From CAIKBL01 sp043734785 (GTDB lineage Bacteria; Pseudomonadota; Gammaproteobacteria; Ga0077536), in the NCBI GenBank assembly GCA_043734785.1, contig JAYTEX010000189.1, forward strand, positions 1-7,073: a DNA stretch of 7,073 nt, written 5' to 3'. How positions within the stretch are numbered: the stretch's first letter is position 1; each line of letters begins with the position of its first letter. This document shows, piece after piece, positions 1-5,291 of the stretch. Position numbers and translations under genes: made by a program. The notes under the pieces are model-generated. The model made no database searches and was not told the origin of the DNA. It saw only the letters and a list, made by a program, of their open reading frames with translations.

Positions 1-553
1 GACAGATAGCGATGGTGTTGCGATCTGCTTTGATGTCGATAGTGCGGGTACGCACGCGCAGGCCCAAACCTGCCGGAGAAATGTCGCGCAACTCGCCGCT
101 CACGATACGTTCGTCCGCCATCAACAACGAGACGGGGAAACCGGTGTGGAGCGGGGCTGGGATCCGATGCACTTCTCGGCGCTGCGGATAATCGATCCGA
201 ATCGGGAAGGGCACTTTGTAATAGGGTAACTCATTTTTGGCGCTGATCTGAGCGACCTTGCTCGCGAAGCGCACTTCAAGGCCGTCGAGTATCCCGCGCA
301 CCTGGATCTGCCGGTCGTCGCGCAAACGCAGATGGCCTGCGTGTGGGGTTAATTCATCCAGTACGAGAAACTCACCGTCGCGCACCACTTCGAGGATCGC
401 GCTGGTGAAGCGCTCGGGCGCGGATCCGATCTGGACTGTCAGCAGGCAGTGCTGCTCCAGCAGACGACGCAGCACCTGACAAATCTGCGTGACCGAACCG
501 TCGTCCACCTTAACGGTCCGCAAATCGTTGCATGGGGGCTCCCCGGATTCCAT
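1..553 (-). CDS. flgZ: Flagellar brake protein, YcgR/FlgZ family PilZ c-di-GMP receptor (3' end outside window)
   Basis: This is a c-di-GMP effector that, in its family, binds the flagellar motor when the second messenger is high and slows or stops swimming. The 184 visible residues show the two-part YcgR layout. The N-terminal YcgR domain covers about residues 20-115 and ends in a YYKVPFPIRIDYP-like stretch. The PilZ domain begins with the c-di-GMP-binding RRxxxR motif (R125, R126, R130) and continues with the DxSxxG motif (D157, S159, G162). Both binding motifs are intact, so binding is expected. The remaining PilZ strands lie beyond position 1. The start is uncertain: ATG at 553 was chosen, GTG at 559 is in frame, and neither has a clear Shine-Dalgarno. 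The gene follows flgN by 45 bp on the same strand, as flgZ does in Pseudomonas, so it is probably co-transcribed with flgMN. In enterics the homologue is called ycgR. Confidence 0.9.
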   Translation of the reverse strand, partial: MESGEPPCNDLRTVKVDDGSVTQICQVLRRLLEQHCLLTVQIGSAPERFTSAILEVVRDGEFLVLDELTPHAGHLRLRDDRQIQVRGILDGLEVRFASKVAQISAKNELPYYKVPFPIRIDYPQRREVHRIPAPLHTGFPVSLLMADERIVSGELRDISPAGLGLRVRTRTIDIKADRNTIAIC

Positions 554-594
554 AGGCACGGCGATCGACTGCGTACGGTCGCAAGCAGGGAGGC

Positions 595-607
595 CGGGTT
601 AGACCCG
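595..607 (-). repeat. Small inverted repeat across the flgN stop codon
   Basis: A 5-bp perfect inverted repeat (CGGGT/ACCCG) with a 3-nt loop spans the flgN stop codon, just upstream of flgZ. No T-run follows on the minus strand, so it does not look like an intrinsic terminator. It might slightly modulate translation or 3'-end processing between flgN and flgZ, but a stem this short can arise by chance. Confidence 0.3.
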
Positions 608-1033
608 CTCGAAGCGGAGGCGCGACGCGTGACTGTGTAGACGTCCTGCGGCGGTGTAAGTCCGTTCGCCCGCACGTTGCCCGCTCAGCAAGTCGAGCAT
701 GGAAGTGACAAAACACCGACTCGCCTCGATCGCGGCACCATTGGTTCGGTTGGCCAGCGCGCAGCGCCCGAGTAAGCCACGGATGGCCGTCCATTGCGCG
801 TGTTCGGAGTCTTCGCCCTGCACTGAACCGGATGCTTCGAGCAACGGCGCGAGGCCTTCGATAGCACTGGCCAGACGCTGCTTGGCATCGACAGCGATCT
901 GCAGGCGCTCAGGATCGCGTTGGCGCAAGGCTTCGTACTCGCTCGCCAGCACGGTGTCGAAATTCTCGAGCAGCGCCTGTAACTGGTCACGCGAACGCGC
1001 GCGCGCGACAGGCGATGAGGTAGTCAGGCTCAT
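599..1033 (-). CDS. flgN: FlgN, flagellar export chaperone for hook-filament junction proteins
   Basis: FlgN is a cytoplasmic type III export chaperone that, in characterised bacteria, binds the C-termini of FlgK and FlgL and delivers them to the export gate. The 144-residue product is the usual size and is predicted to be almost all helical. It carries the family signature CALANRTNGAAIEAS (residues 91-105, with the characteristic N-x-x-NG) and the C-terminal TYTAAGRLH segment typical of FlgN. Its ATG overlaps the flgM stop as ATGA (a 4-bp overlap at 1030-1033). There is no good Shine-Dalgarno of its own, so translation is probably coupled to flgM. Together with flgM and flgZ it forms a compact minus-strand unit. 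Neither flgK nor flgL is in this window. Confidence 0.94.
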   Translation of the reverse strand: MSLTTSSPVARARSRDQLQALLENFDTVLASEYEALRQRDPERLQIAVDAKQRLASAIEGLAPLLEASGSVQGEDSEHAQWTAIRGLLGRCALANRTNGAAIEASRCFVTSMLDLLSGQRAGERTYTAAGRLHSHASRLRFERV

Positions 1034-1347
1034 GCTTTCTGACCACTGCCGAGCAGATCTTCCATCGCCAGCAGCTTATCGGCAATGACCTCGGGTTCAA
1101 TCTGGTAGGCGCCATCGGCGAGGGCCTGGCGCACTTGCGCGACACGCGCGTGATCGACTTCCGGTACGGCCGCAACCGCCTGCGTCAATTCCTGCAAACG
1201 TGCCCCAAGATCCGTTAGCTGCACCACATCTTCAAGTTTGGCGCCCGTCGGTTTGACCGCCGGAAGCACCGGCTTATCCGTCTTCACAGCCGGATTGTTC
1301 ATTGCCGTCACGGCGCCCCCGCTGGAACTGTTGATCTCTGCAACCAT
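1030..1347 (-). CDS. flgM: FlgM, anti-sigma-28 factor
   Basis: FlgM holds sigma-28 (FliA) inactive until the hook-basal body is finished, and is then secreted through it, releasing late-gene transcription. The 105-residue product has a low-complexity, disordered N-terminal half (residues 1-36, rich in Ser, Ala, Pro and Lys). The conserved sigma-binding C-terminal half follows: VQLTDLGARLQEL at 42-54, then EVDHARVAQVRQALADGAY at 63-81 and IADKLLAMEDLL at 88-99, all hallmarks of the family. ATG at 1347 was chosen because GGAG sits 8 nt upstream and the resulting MV-I-like N-terminus resembles Pseudomonas FlgM. An in-frame GTG at 1356 would add three residues. It lies about 110 bp downstream of flgA, behind a candidate sigma-28 promoter, which would give the usual feedback in which FlgM limits its own sigma factor. 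Confidence 0.94.
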   Translation of the reverse strand: MVAEINSSSGGAVTAMNNPAVKTDKPVLPAVKPTGAKLEDVVQLTDLGARLQELTQAVAAVPEVDHARVAQVRQALADGAYQIEPEVIADKLLAMEDLLGSGQKA

Positions 1348-1375
1348 CGCTTTCACTCCATTTATCCTGCGCTGC

Positions 1376-1403
1376 TTAGCGGCCTGTTTGGCGCAGAGCT
1401 TTA
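1376..1403 (-). promoter_or_regulatory. Candidate sigma-28 (FliA) promoter of flgMN(Z)
   Basis: Read on the minus strand, the -35-like TAAA (1400-1403) is followed after 16 nt by GCCGCTAA (1376-1383). The -10 element matches the FliA consensus GCCGATAA at 7 of 8 positions. The consensus spacing from TAAA is 15 nt, so this site is one base longer. The predicted start lies near 1369, giving a leader of about 20 nt before the flgM ATG. Position and gene fit the known class III control of flgM. The call rests on motif matching only. Confidence 0.65.
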
Positions 1404-1410
1404 GGCGCTG

Positions 1411-1424
1411 TCACAATCTTGTGA
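1411..1424. promoter_or_regulatory. Inverted repeat upstream of the flgM promoter, possible operator
   Basis: TCACAA and TTGTGA form a 6-bp perfect inverted repeat with a 2-nt centre. It lies 8 bp beyond the -35-like element of the candidate sigma-28 promoter, centred roughly 48 bp upstream of its predicted start. The half-sites point the opposite way to a CRP site (TGTGA-N6-TCACA), so it is not a standard CRP box. It could be an unassigned operator or a weak hairpin after flgA. No T-run supports a terminator. Confidence 0.35.
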
Positions 1425-1457
1425 TTAGCCTCGCAACAACCATCCCTGAGCCTCGGA

Positions 1458-2162
1458 TCATCTGACCATCACGACCCCGTCATCACTGATGACGCCCTCG
1501 ACGATCCGACGTGAGGAAGTATTACGCACCTGGATGCGCTCGCCTACCGCTCCATCCTGTAGTGCCACGCCGCCCACCCGGATCGCGAGGGGTCCGCGGG
1601 TGAGCGCCAGCGTGATCCTAGCCCCCCGGCGGATGGCGCGCGGGCTGCGCAATCCCTGCACTGGCAACGGCGCGCCGGCCGGGAGCATGCGTTGGGTCTG
1701 TTTGCCGACCGCTTGCGATACATCCTCAAGGTAGTGCGTAGCCGCATCGGTGATCCAGACTGCCTGTGTTGCGACATCTTCCTGGCGCAGCTGCTGGCCG
1801 GCGGCTAGCGTGCGCGTGGCGACCACCACGGTGCGCTTCTCCCGGAGGAGGGCGGGCACGAAGATCGACCACGGGATGTTGCCGTCACACCGCACCTTGA
1901 CGCTGGTCGCGCCCAGCAGGCGCGCGCCTGGATTTTGACTGGCCTGCAGAGGGATATCGCAGGCTGCGAGGCGCAAACGTGGATCGAGACGTCCGAGGGT
2001 CAGCGCGGTTTCGCGGTTCGGCTGGACGCTCGCCGCGACATAGTCTTCTACTGCCACCCGCACTGCGAGCAATGATTGGGTAGCCAGGTCTGTCGCACTC
2101 ACGAATGGTGAGCCGAGGCCGGCAACGATCAGTAACAGGAGAAAATGCAGTGATTGGCGCAT
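1458..2162 (-). CDS. flgA: FlgA, periplasmic P-ring assembly chaperone
   Basis: FlgA is the periplasmic chaperone needed to assemble FlgI into the P ring around the rod. The 234-residue precursor (the enteric protein is about 219) begins with a Sec signal peptide: MRQ, a Leu-rich core at about 5-17, and a VSA site predicting cleavage after residue 23. The mature part carries the SAF-type domain (about 111-172, around RTLAAGQQLRQEDV). It ends with the family's conserved C-terminal VRNTSSRRIVEGVISDDGVV stretch (212-231). Two cysteines (C68 and C92) could form a disulfide in the periplasm. No convincing Shine-Dalgarno precedes ATG at 2162, but the signal peptide begins properly there. The gene is transcribed away from flgB, and a strong sigma-54-like site lies about 35 bp upstream. 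It is probably the first gene of a flgA-flgM-flgN-flgZ unit, with an additional internal promoter before flgM. Confidence 0.94.
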   Translation of the reverse strand: MRQSLHFLLLLIVAGLGSPFVSATDLATQSLLAVRVAVEDYVAASVQPNRETALTLGRLDPRLRLAACDIPLQASQNPGARLLGATSVKVRCDGNIPWSIFVPALLREKRTVVVATRTLAAGQQLRQEDVATQAVWITDAATHYLEDVSQAVGKQTQRMLPAGAPLPVQGLRSPRAIRRGARITLALTRGPLAIRVGGVALQDGAVGERIQVRNTSSRRIVEGVISDDGVVMVR

Positions 2163-2195
2163 AACACAGTTCAGAAGAGACTAGGTTCTGAAAAT

Positions 2196-2213
2196 ATGCA
2201 ATGAGTGTGCCGG
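2196..2213 (-). promoter_or_regulatory. Candidate sigma-54 (RpoN) promoter of flgA
   Basis: On the minus strand the site reads CCGGCACACTCATTGCAT, against the consensus TGGCACG-N4-TTGCW. The invariant GG (2210-2211 on the plus strand as CC) and GC (2198-2199) are separated by exactly 10 nt. GGCAC and TTGCA are both perfect. Transcription would begin near 2186, leaving a leader of about 24 nt before flgA. This is a strong match, and flgA is RpoN-dependent in polar-flagellar gammaproteobacteria. Confidence 0.75.
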
Positions 2214-2222
2214 CTTGCCGGC
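2209..2222. repeat. Paired GCCGGC palindromes overlapping the flgA -24 element
   Basis: Two GCCGGC hexamers, each self-complementary, flank a central TT and together form an inverted repeat. The left copy overlaps the -24 GG of the candidate flgA sigma-54 promoter. A protein bound here could block that promoter, but a GC-rich chance repeat is an equally good explanation. Confidence 0.35.
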
Positions 2223-2264
2223 TCGCGCGTTCCGGATCATTCAATAAAGTCATCGTGATGTCAT

Positions 2265-2288
2265 GGGCACCTACAAATGCGGGTGCCC
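2265..2288. repeat. 7-bp inverted repeat (GGGCACC/GGTGCCC)
   Basis: A perfect 7-bp inverted repeat with a 10-nt loop lies in the flgA-flgB spacer. Its right arm is contributed by an 8-nt stretch (2281-2288) that interrupts the first copy of the tandem duplication. No T-run follows on either strand, so it is not a standard terminator. Confidence 0.5.
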
Positions 2289-2319
2289 GGGGTTGTCGCC
2301 TACAAATGCGGGGTTGTCG
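2270..2319. repeat. Imperfect tandem duplication in the flgA-flgB spacer
   Basis: A 21-bp unit, CCTACAAATGC followed by GGGGTTGTCG, occurs twice head to tail. Copy 2 (2299-2319) is uninterrupted. Copy 1 (2270-2298) is identical except for an 8-nt insertion, GGGTGCCC (2281-2288), between its two halves. The array lies about 84-133 bp upstream of the predicted flgA start, a usual range for enhancer-binding-protein sites. Function is inferred from position only. Confidence 0.6.
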
Positions 2320-2344
2320 TGGCACCAGCGGCGACGCAGTTTGC

Positions 2345-2372
2345 CGCTTGCGGCGATGACTTGCCGCAAGCG
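2345..2372. repeat. 10-bp perfect inverted repeat, possible enhancer or hairpin
   Basis: CGCTTGCGGC and GCCGCAAGCG form a perfect 10-bp stem with an 8-nt loop, centred near 2358. That is about 100 bp upstream of the predicted flgB transcription start, where a sigma-54 activator would commonly bind. TTGCCGC is also directly repeated at 2341-2347 and 2361-2367, two helical turns apart. No poly-T follows on either strand, so termination is unlikely. Confidence 0.55.
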
Positions 2373-2430
2373 CTCGCCGTGCCTCGGTTCTCATCCCACC
2401 AAAATCAGCGAGTTAGGTTGATTCCTCTGG

Positions 2431-2447
2431 TTGGCACGAGTTTCGCT
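2431..2447 (+). promoter_or_regulatory. Candidate sigma-54 (RpoN) promoter of flgB operon
   Basis: The site reads TTGGCACGAGTTTCGCT. The -24 element TTGGCACG matches the consensus. The -12 element TCGCT has one mismatch to TTGCW. The invariant GG (2433-2434) and GC (2445-2446) are exactly 10 nt apart. Transcription would start near 2458, about 15 nt before the flgB ATG. This would drive flgBCDE and perhaps the genes beyond, as in Pseudomonas-type flagellar hierarchies. Confidence 0.75.
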
Positions 2448-2472
2448 ACTGTTCTGCTTAAATCCCGTCACC

Positions 2473-2877
2473 ATGAAGCGAGACACCGTGTTCGATCTCA
2501 ATCAAGCCATTGGCCTCCACGCCCAGACCGTCGCCCTGCGGGCGCGCCGCGCCGAGATCCTGGCGAGCAATCTTGCCAATGCGGATACCCCGCATTTTAA
2601 GGCACGCGATCTCGACTTCTCAGCATTGCTGAATGACGAACTCGGAGGGACCGAACTGCTGCGTTCACATCCAGACCATCTCGGGTTAGGCGAGGGGCAG
2701 GGCGCAGATCTGGAAGTCATGTATCGGGTGCCGGCCCAGGCATCACTCGATCAGAACACCGTGGACGTGCAGGTCGAACGCGCCGCGTTTCTCGACAACG
2801 CCATGCGTTATCAGGCGAGCCTGCGCTTTCTGAGCAGCCGACTGTCCGGTCTGCTGAACGCCTTTCGCGGAGAATAG
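2473..2877 (+). CDS. flgB: FlgB, flagellar proximal rod protein
   Basis: FlgB is a proximal rod subunit of the basal body, exported by the flagellar type III apparatus. The 134-residue product (the enteric protein is about 138) has the flagellar rod N-terminal motif EILASNLANADTPHFKARDLDF at about 28-49. The C-terminal heptad-like helix begins around NTVDVQVERAAF and ends LNAFRGE. ATG at 2473 was chosen because the N-terminus then aligns with known FlgB proteins. An in-frame TTG at 2431 lies within the candidate sigma-54 promoter and is rejected. No clear Shine-Dalgarno precedes the ATG and the predicted leader is only about 15 nt, so initiation may be inefficient or leader-structure dependent. 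It is the first gene of the plus-strand operon; flgC begins 2 bp after its stop. Confidence 0.95.
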   Translation: MKRDTVFDLNQAIGLHAQTVALRARRAEILASNLANADTPHFKARDLDFSALLNDELGGTELLRSHPDHLGLGEGQGADLEVMYRVPAQASLDQNTVDVQVERAAFLDNAMRYQASLRFLSSRLSGLLNAFRGE

Positions 2878-2879
2878 CC

Positions 2880-3299
2880 GTGTCACTTTTCTCAGTTATG
2901 AACATCGCAGGCACTGCACTGGCAGCCCAGACCGTGCGTTTGAATATCACCGCCAGCAACATGGCCAACGCCGACAGCGCGTCCAGCAGTATCGGCAATA
3001 CCTATCGTGCGCGCCAACCGGTGTTTCAACCACAGGCTATCGACGAGTGGGATATCGAATCCTCGGCAAGCGTCGGCGTGCAGGTCGCAGGGGTGGTCGA
3101 AAGCGATGCCGAGCTGCGCCGCGAGTACCAACCTGGTCATCCGCTCGCGGATGACCAGGGTTACATCTTTCTGCCCAATGTCAACGTGGTGGAAGAGATG
3201 GCCAACATGATCTCCGCCTCGCGTAGTTATCAGACGAGTGTAGAAATCGTGGAAGCCTCTAAACAGATGCTCGCGCGCACCCTCGCGCTCGGGGAATAG
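2880..3299 (+). CDS. flgC: FlgC, flagellar proximal rod protein
   Basis: FlgC is a proximal rod subunit that assembles with FlgB and FlgF beneath the distal rod. The 139-residue product starts MSLFSVMNIAGTALAAQTVR and has the rod motif TASNMANADS at 24-33. Its C-terminal part holds the family's DDQGYIFLPNVNVVEEMANM segment and a helix rich in conserved SRSYQTSVEIVEASKQM positions. The start codon is GTG at 2880, supported by GGAG at 2869-2872 with 7-nt spacing and by the match of the N-terminus to FlgC proteins. The Shine-Dalgarno lies inside the end of flgB, so the two are probably translated together. Length is slightly above the enteric 134. Confidence 0.95.
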   Translation: MSLFSVMNIAGTALAAQTVRLNITASNMANADSASSSIGNTYRARQPVFQPQAIDEWDIESSASVGVQVAGVVESDAELRREYQPGHPLADDQGYIFLPNVNVVEEMANMISASRSYQTSVEIVEASKQMLARTLALGE

Positions 3300-3305
3300 G
3301 CGCTA

Positions 3306-3317
3306 GTGCTTAAGCAC
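3306..3317. repeat. 12-bp perfect palindrome between flgC and flgD
   Basis: GTGCTTAAGCAC is a perfect palindrome in the 38-bp flgC-flgD spacer, just upstream of the flgD ribosome site (AAGGA, 3326-3330). With no loop it cannot form a good RNA hairpin without opening its centre. It could be a protein site or a chance palindrome. Confidence 0.3.
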
Positions 3318-3337
3318 ATAAACGAAAGGACAGTTTG

Positions 3338-4015
3338 ATGGAAAACCCCCTAGGCGTTTTACCAACCGGTCTGGACGCGGCGCGTCTCAAGGACCGCGTG
3401 CCCGCCGGTGCGCGCGACAAGGTCGGGCAGGAACAATTTATGGAGCTGATGATTACGCAGCTCAAAAATCAGGATCCCATGAAGCCGATGCAGAACGGCG
3501 AATTTCTGAGCCAGATCGCGCAATTCGGCACGGTCTCGGGGATCAACGAGCTGCAGAAATCGTTCGGCTCATTGGCGAGCGCCTTGCAATCAAGTCAAGC
3601 TTTGCAGGCCTCCACCATGGTCGGGCGCAAAGTACTCATTGAGCATCAGAAGCTGCTGGTCAATGGGATAGACCCCACCAAGTTCGCGCTCGATCTCCCG
3701 CTCGATGCCAGCGGCGTGCGGGTCTCGATCCAGGATGCGGCAGGTCAGCAGGTGCGTCGTCTCGAGTTCGGCGCCACTGCCGCAGGGGTCAAAGAGGTGG
3801 CGTGGGATGGACTCGACGCTGGGGGTATTCAGGCCGCTGCCGGCGCGTACACCTTGAAGGCCGAAGCACTGATCGATGGCAAGGCACAGGCGTTGACGAC
3901 ACTGGTCCGTGCGCCAGTCGAGAGCGTGACTTTGCCGCGGAACGGTGAATCGCCGGTGCTCAATCTATCCGATTACGGCGCTTTCAAGATCGATGCCATT
4001 AAACGGGTGCTTTAG
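3338..4015 (+). CDS. flgD: FlgD, hook assembly scaffold (hook cap)
   Basis: FlgD forms the temporary cap at the hook tip that lets exported FlgE subunits polymerise; it is discarded when the hook is complete. The 225-residue product (enteric about 231) shows the conserved FlgD N-terminal block QEQFMELMITQLKNQDPMKP at 31-50, continuing NGEFLSQIAQFGTVSGINEL to 72. The C-terminal half has a mixed Tudor/Ig-like domain, seen around VRVSIQDAAGQQVRRLEF (127-144), an AWDGLDAGG turn (155-163) and AGAYTLKAEA (168-177). The C-terminus NLSDYGAFKIDAIKRVL is typical. ATG at 3338 has AAGGA 7 nt upstream; an adjacent in-frame TTG at 3335 is a weaker choice. The disordered N-terminus (1-30) carries the export signal in this family. 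It lies between flgC and flgE. Confidence 0.96.
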   Translation: MENPLGVLPTGLDAARLKDRVPAGARDKVGQEQFMELMITQLKNQDPMKPMQNGEFLSQIAQFGTVSGINELQKSFGSLASALQSSQALQASTMVGRKVLIEHQKLLVNGIDPTKFALDLPLDASGVRVSIQDAAGQQVRRLEFGATAAGVKEVAWDGLDAGGIQAAAGAYTLKAEALIDGKAQALTTLVRAPVESVTLPRNGESPVLNLSDYGAFKIDAIKRVL

Positions 4016-4049
4016 GGCACCTACTGAAACAACTCACCAGGAGACTGCC

Positions 4050-5261
4050 ATGTCATTTCGTACCGCCATCAGTGGGCTGCGCGCTACCCAGGCCGATCTG
4101 AACGTGATCGGTAACAACATAGCGAATGTCGGCACGACCGGCTTCAAGGGCTCGCGCGCCGAGTTCCAGGATGTGTTTGCCACCACGAACACCGGCGTGT
4201 CCGCCACTGCGACCGGCAGTGGTACTAACACGGCTCGCGTCGCGCAACAGTTTACGCAGGGCAATATCTCATTCACCGATAGTGCCTTCGATCTCGCGAT
4301 CAGCGGTCAAGGCTTTTTTATTGTCGATGATGACGGCGCGCAGTTGTTCTCGCGTGACGGCGCCTTTGGCGTCGATCGCAATGGTTTTGTGGTGAACGGC
4401 AACGACCAGAAGCTGGTCGCCTTCACCACGGACAGTGCCGGCAATGTGACTGGCTCCACTGCCCCCCTGCAGATCTCGACCGCCAATACTCAACCGCAGG
4501 CGTCTTCCACCGTGGATCTTGGCGCCAACCTTGATTCGCAAGCGACGATACCATTGGTTGCGCCGTTCAACGCGGCGGATAACACCACGTTCAACAATAC
4601 CACCGCGACTTCAGTCTTCGATTCGTTGGGTGGCACGCACCTCATGCAGTATTACTTCGTGAAGACCGGCAGCGGGACCTGGAACATGCACACCTCGGTC
4701 GATGGCGCGACCGTGGGCGGTGCGAGCGCCATCGCCTTCGGCACCAATGGCGCCCTGGTGACGCCCGTCGCCGGCAGCGTCGCGCTGCCTGCCTTCACGC
4801 CAGCCGGCGGCGGCAGTGCCATGACGGTCACCCTCAATCTCACGGAAATGACGCAGTACGGCGCGCCGTTCGGGGTCACTCGCCTGAGCCAGGATGGCTT
4901 TACCACTGGCCGCTTGGCCGGCGTCAATATTGACAAGAACGGCAACGTATTTGGGCGCTACACCAACGGCCAGTCCGACTTACAGGGGCAGGTGGCGCTC
5001 GCGAATTTCGCGAATCCGCAAGGCTTGCAACCGCTGGGCAAGAACAATTGGGCCGAGACCTTCGCCGCCGGCTCACCGCTGATCGGCGCCCCGGGATCGA
5101 GCAGCATGGGCCTGGTTCAGTCCGGTGCACTCGAGGACTCGAATGTGGATGTCTCAGAACAGTTGGTGAAGCTGATCGTCGCGCAGCGCAACTTTCAAGC
5201 CAACACCCAGGTGATCCAAACGGAAGATGCGGTGACCCAAGCGGTTATCAACATCCGCTAG
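4050..5261 (+). CDS. flgE: FlgE, flagellar hook protein
   Basis: FlgE polymerises into the curved hook, the universal joint between rod and filament. The 403-residue product is almost the length of the enteric protein (about 402). D0 begins MSFRTAISGLRATQADLNVI, followed by the axial-protein motif GNNIANVGTTGFKGSR at 21-36. The D1 segment contains ISGQGFFIVDDDGAQLFSRDG (84-104), the conserved FlgE core. The central region, roughly 140-290, is the Ala/Gly/Thr/Ser-rich, variable D2 surface domain. The C-terminal D0 helix starts near LEDSNVDVSEQLVKLI and ends AVINIR, as expected. ATG at 4050 has AGGAG at 4039-4043 with 6-nt spacing; frames extending upstream into flgD are rejected. The hook length signal comes from FliK, which is not in this window. 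Confidence 0.97.
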   Translation: MSFRTAISGLRATQADLNVIGNNIANVGTTGFKGSRAEFQDVFATTNTGVSATATGSGTNTARVAQQFTQGNISFTDSAFDLAISGQGFFIVDDDGAQLFSRDGAFGVDRNGFVVNGNDQKLVAFTTDSAGNVTGSTAPLQISTANTQPQASSTVDLGANLDSQATIPLVAPFNAADNTTFNNTTATSVFDSLGGTHLMQYYFVKTGSGTWNMHTSVDGATVGGASAIAFGTNGALVTPVAGSVALPAFTPAGGGSAMTVTLNLTEMTQYGAPFGVTRLSQDGFTTGRLAGVNIDKNGNVFGRYTNGQSDLQGQVALANFANPQGLQPLGKNNWAETFAAGSPLIGAPGSSSMGLVQSGALEDSNVDVSEQLVKLIVAQRNFQANTQVIQTEDAVTQAVINIR

Positions 5262-5291
5262 CACGCGCAGCACTGAGCAAAGGTCAATCCC

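Larger units (their letters stand above)
2163..2472. other. 310-bp divergent regulatory spacer between flgA and flgB
   Basis: No credible gene is present here; the reading frames lack family features and ribosome sites. The spacer contains, left to right: a sigma-54-like promoter facing flgA (2196-2213), a GCCGGC repeat overlapping its -24 element (2209-2222), an imperfect tandem duplication (2270-2319) with a hairpin-forming insertion, a 10-bp inverted repeat (2345-2372), and a sigma-54-like promoter facing flgB (2431-2447). The arrangement suggests binding sites for NtrC-type enhancer-binding proteins such as FleQ/FlrA or FleR/FlrC between two divergent promoters. That role is inferred, as no such binding consensus can be assigned here. 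Confidence 0.8.

Noticed and set aside
2320..2334. TGGCACC as the -24 part of a third sigma-54 promoter
   Set aside because: Ten nucleotides after GG the sequence is GA rather than the invariant GC, and no TTGC element is present.
2345..2372. The 10-bp inverted repeat as a rho-independent terminator
   Set aside because: No run of T follows on either strand, and it lies upstream of both divergent promoters, where no transcript should need to end.
1885..2394. A 169-codon minus-strand frame covering the flgA start and the flgA-flgB spacer
   Set aside because: It overlaps the flgA signal peptide out of frame, runs through both regulatory repeats and the sigma-54 site, and has an Arg-rich composition typical of shadow translation.
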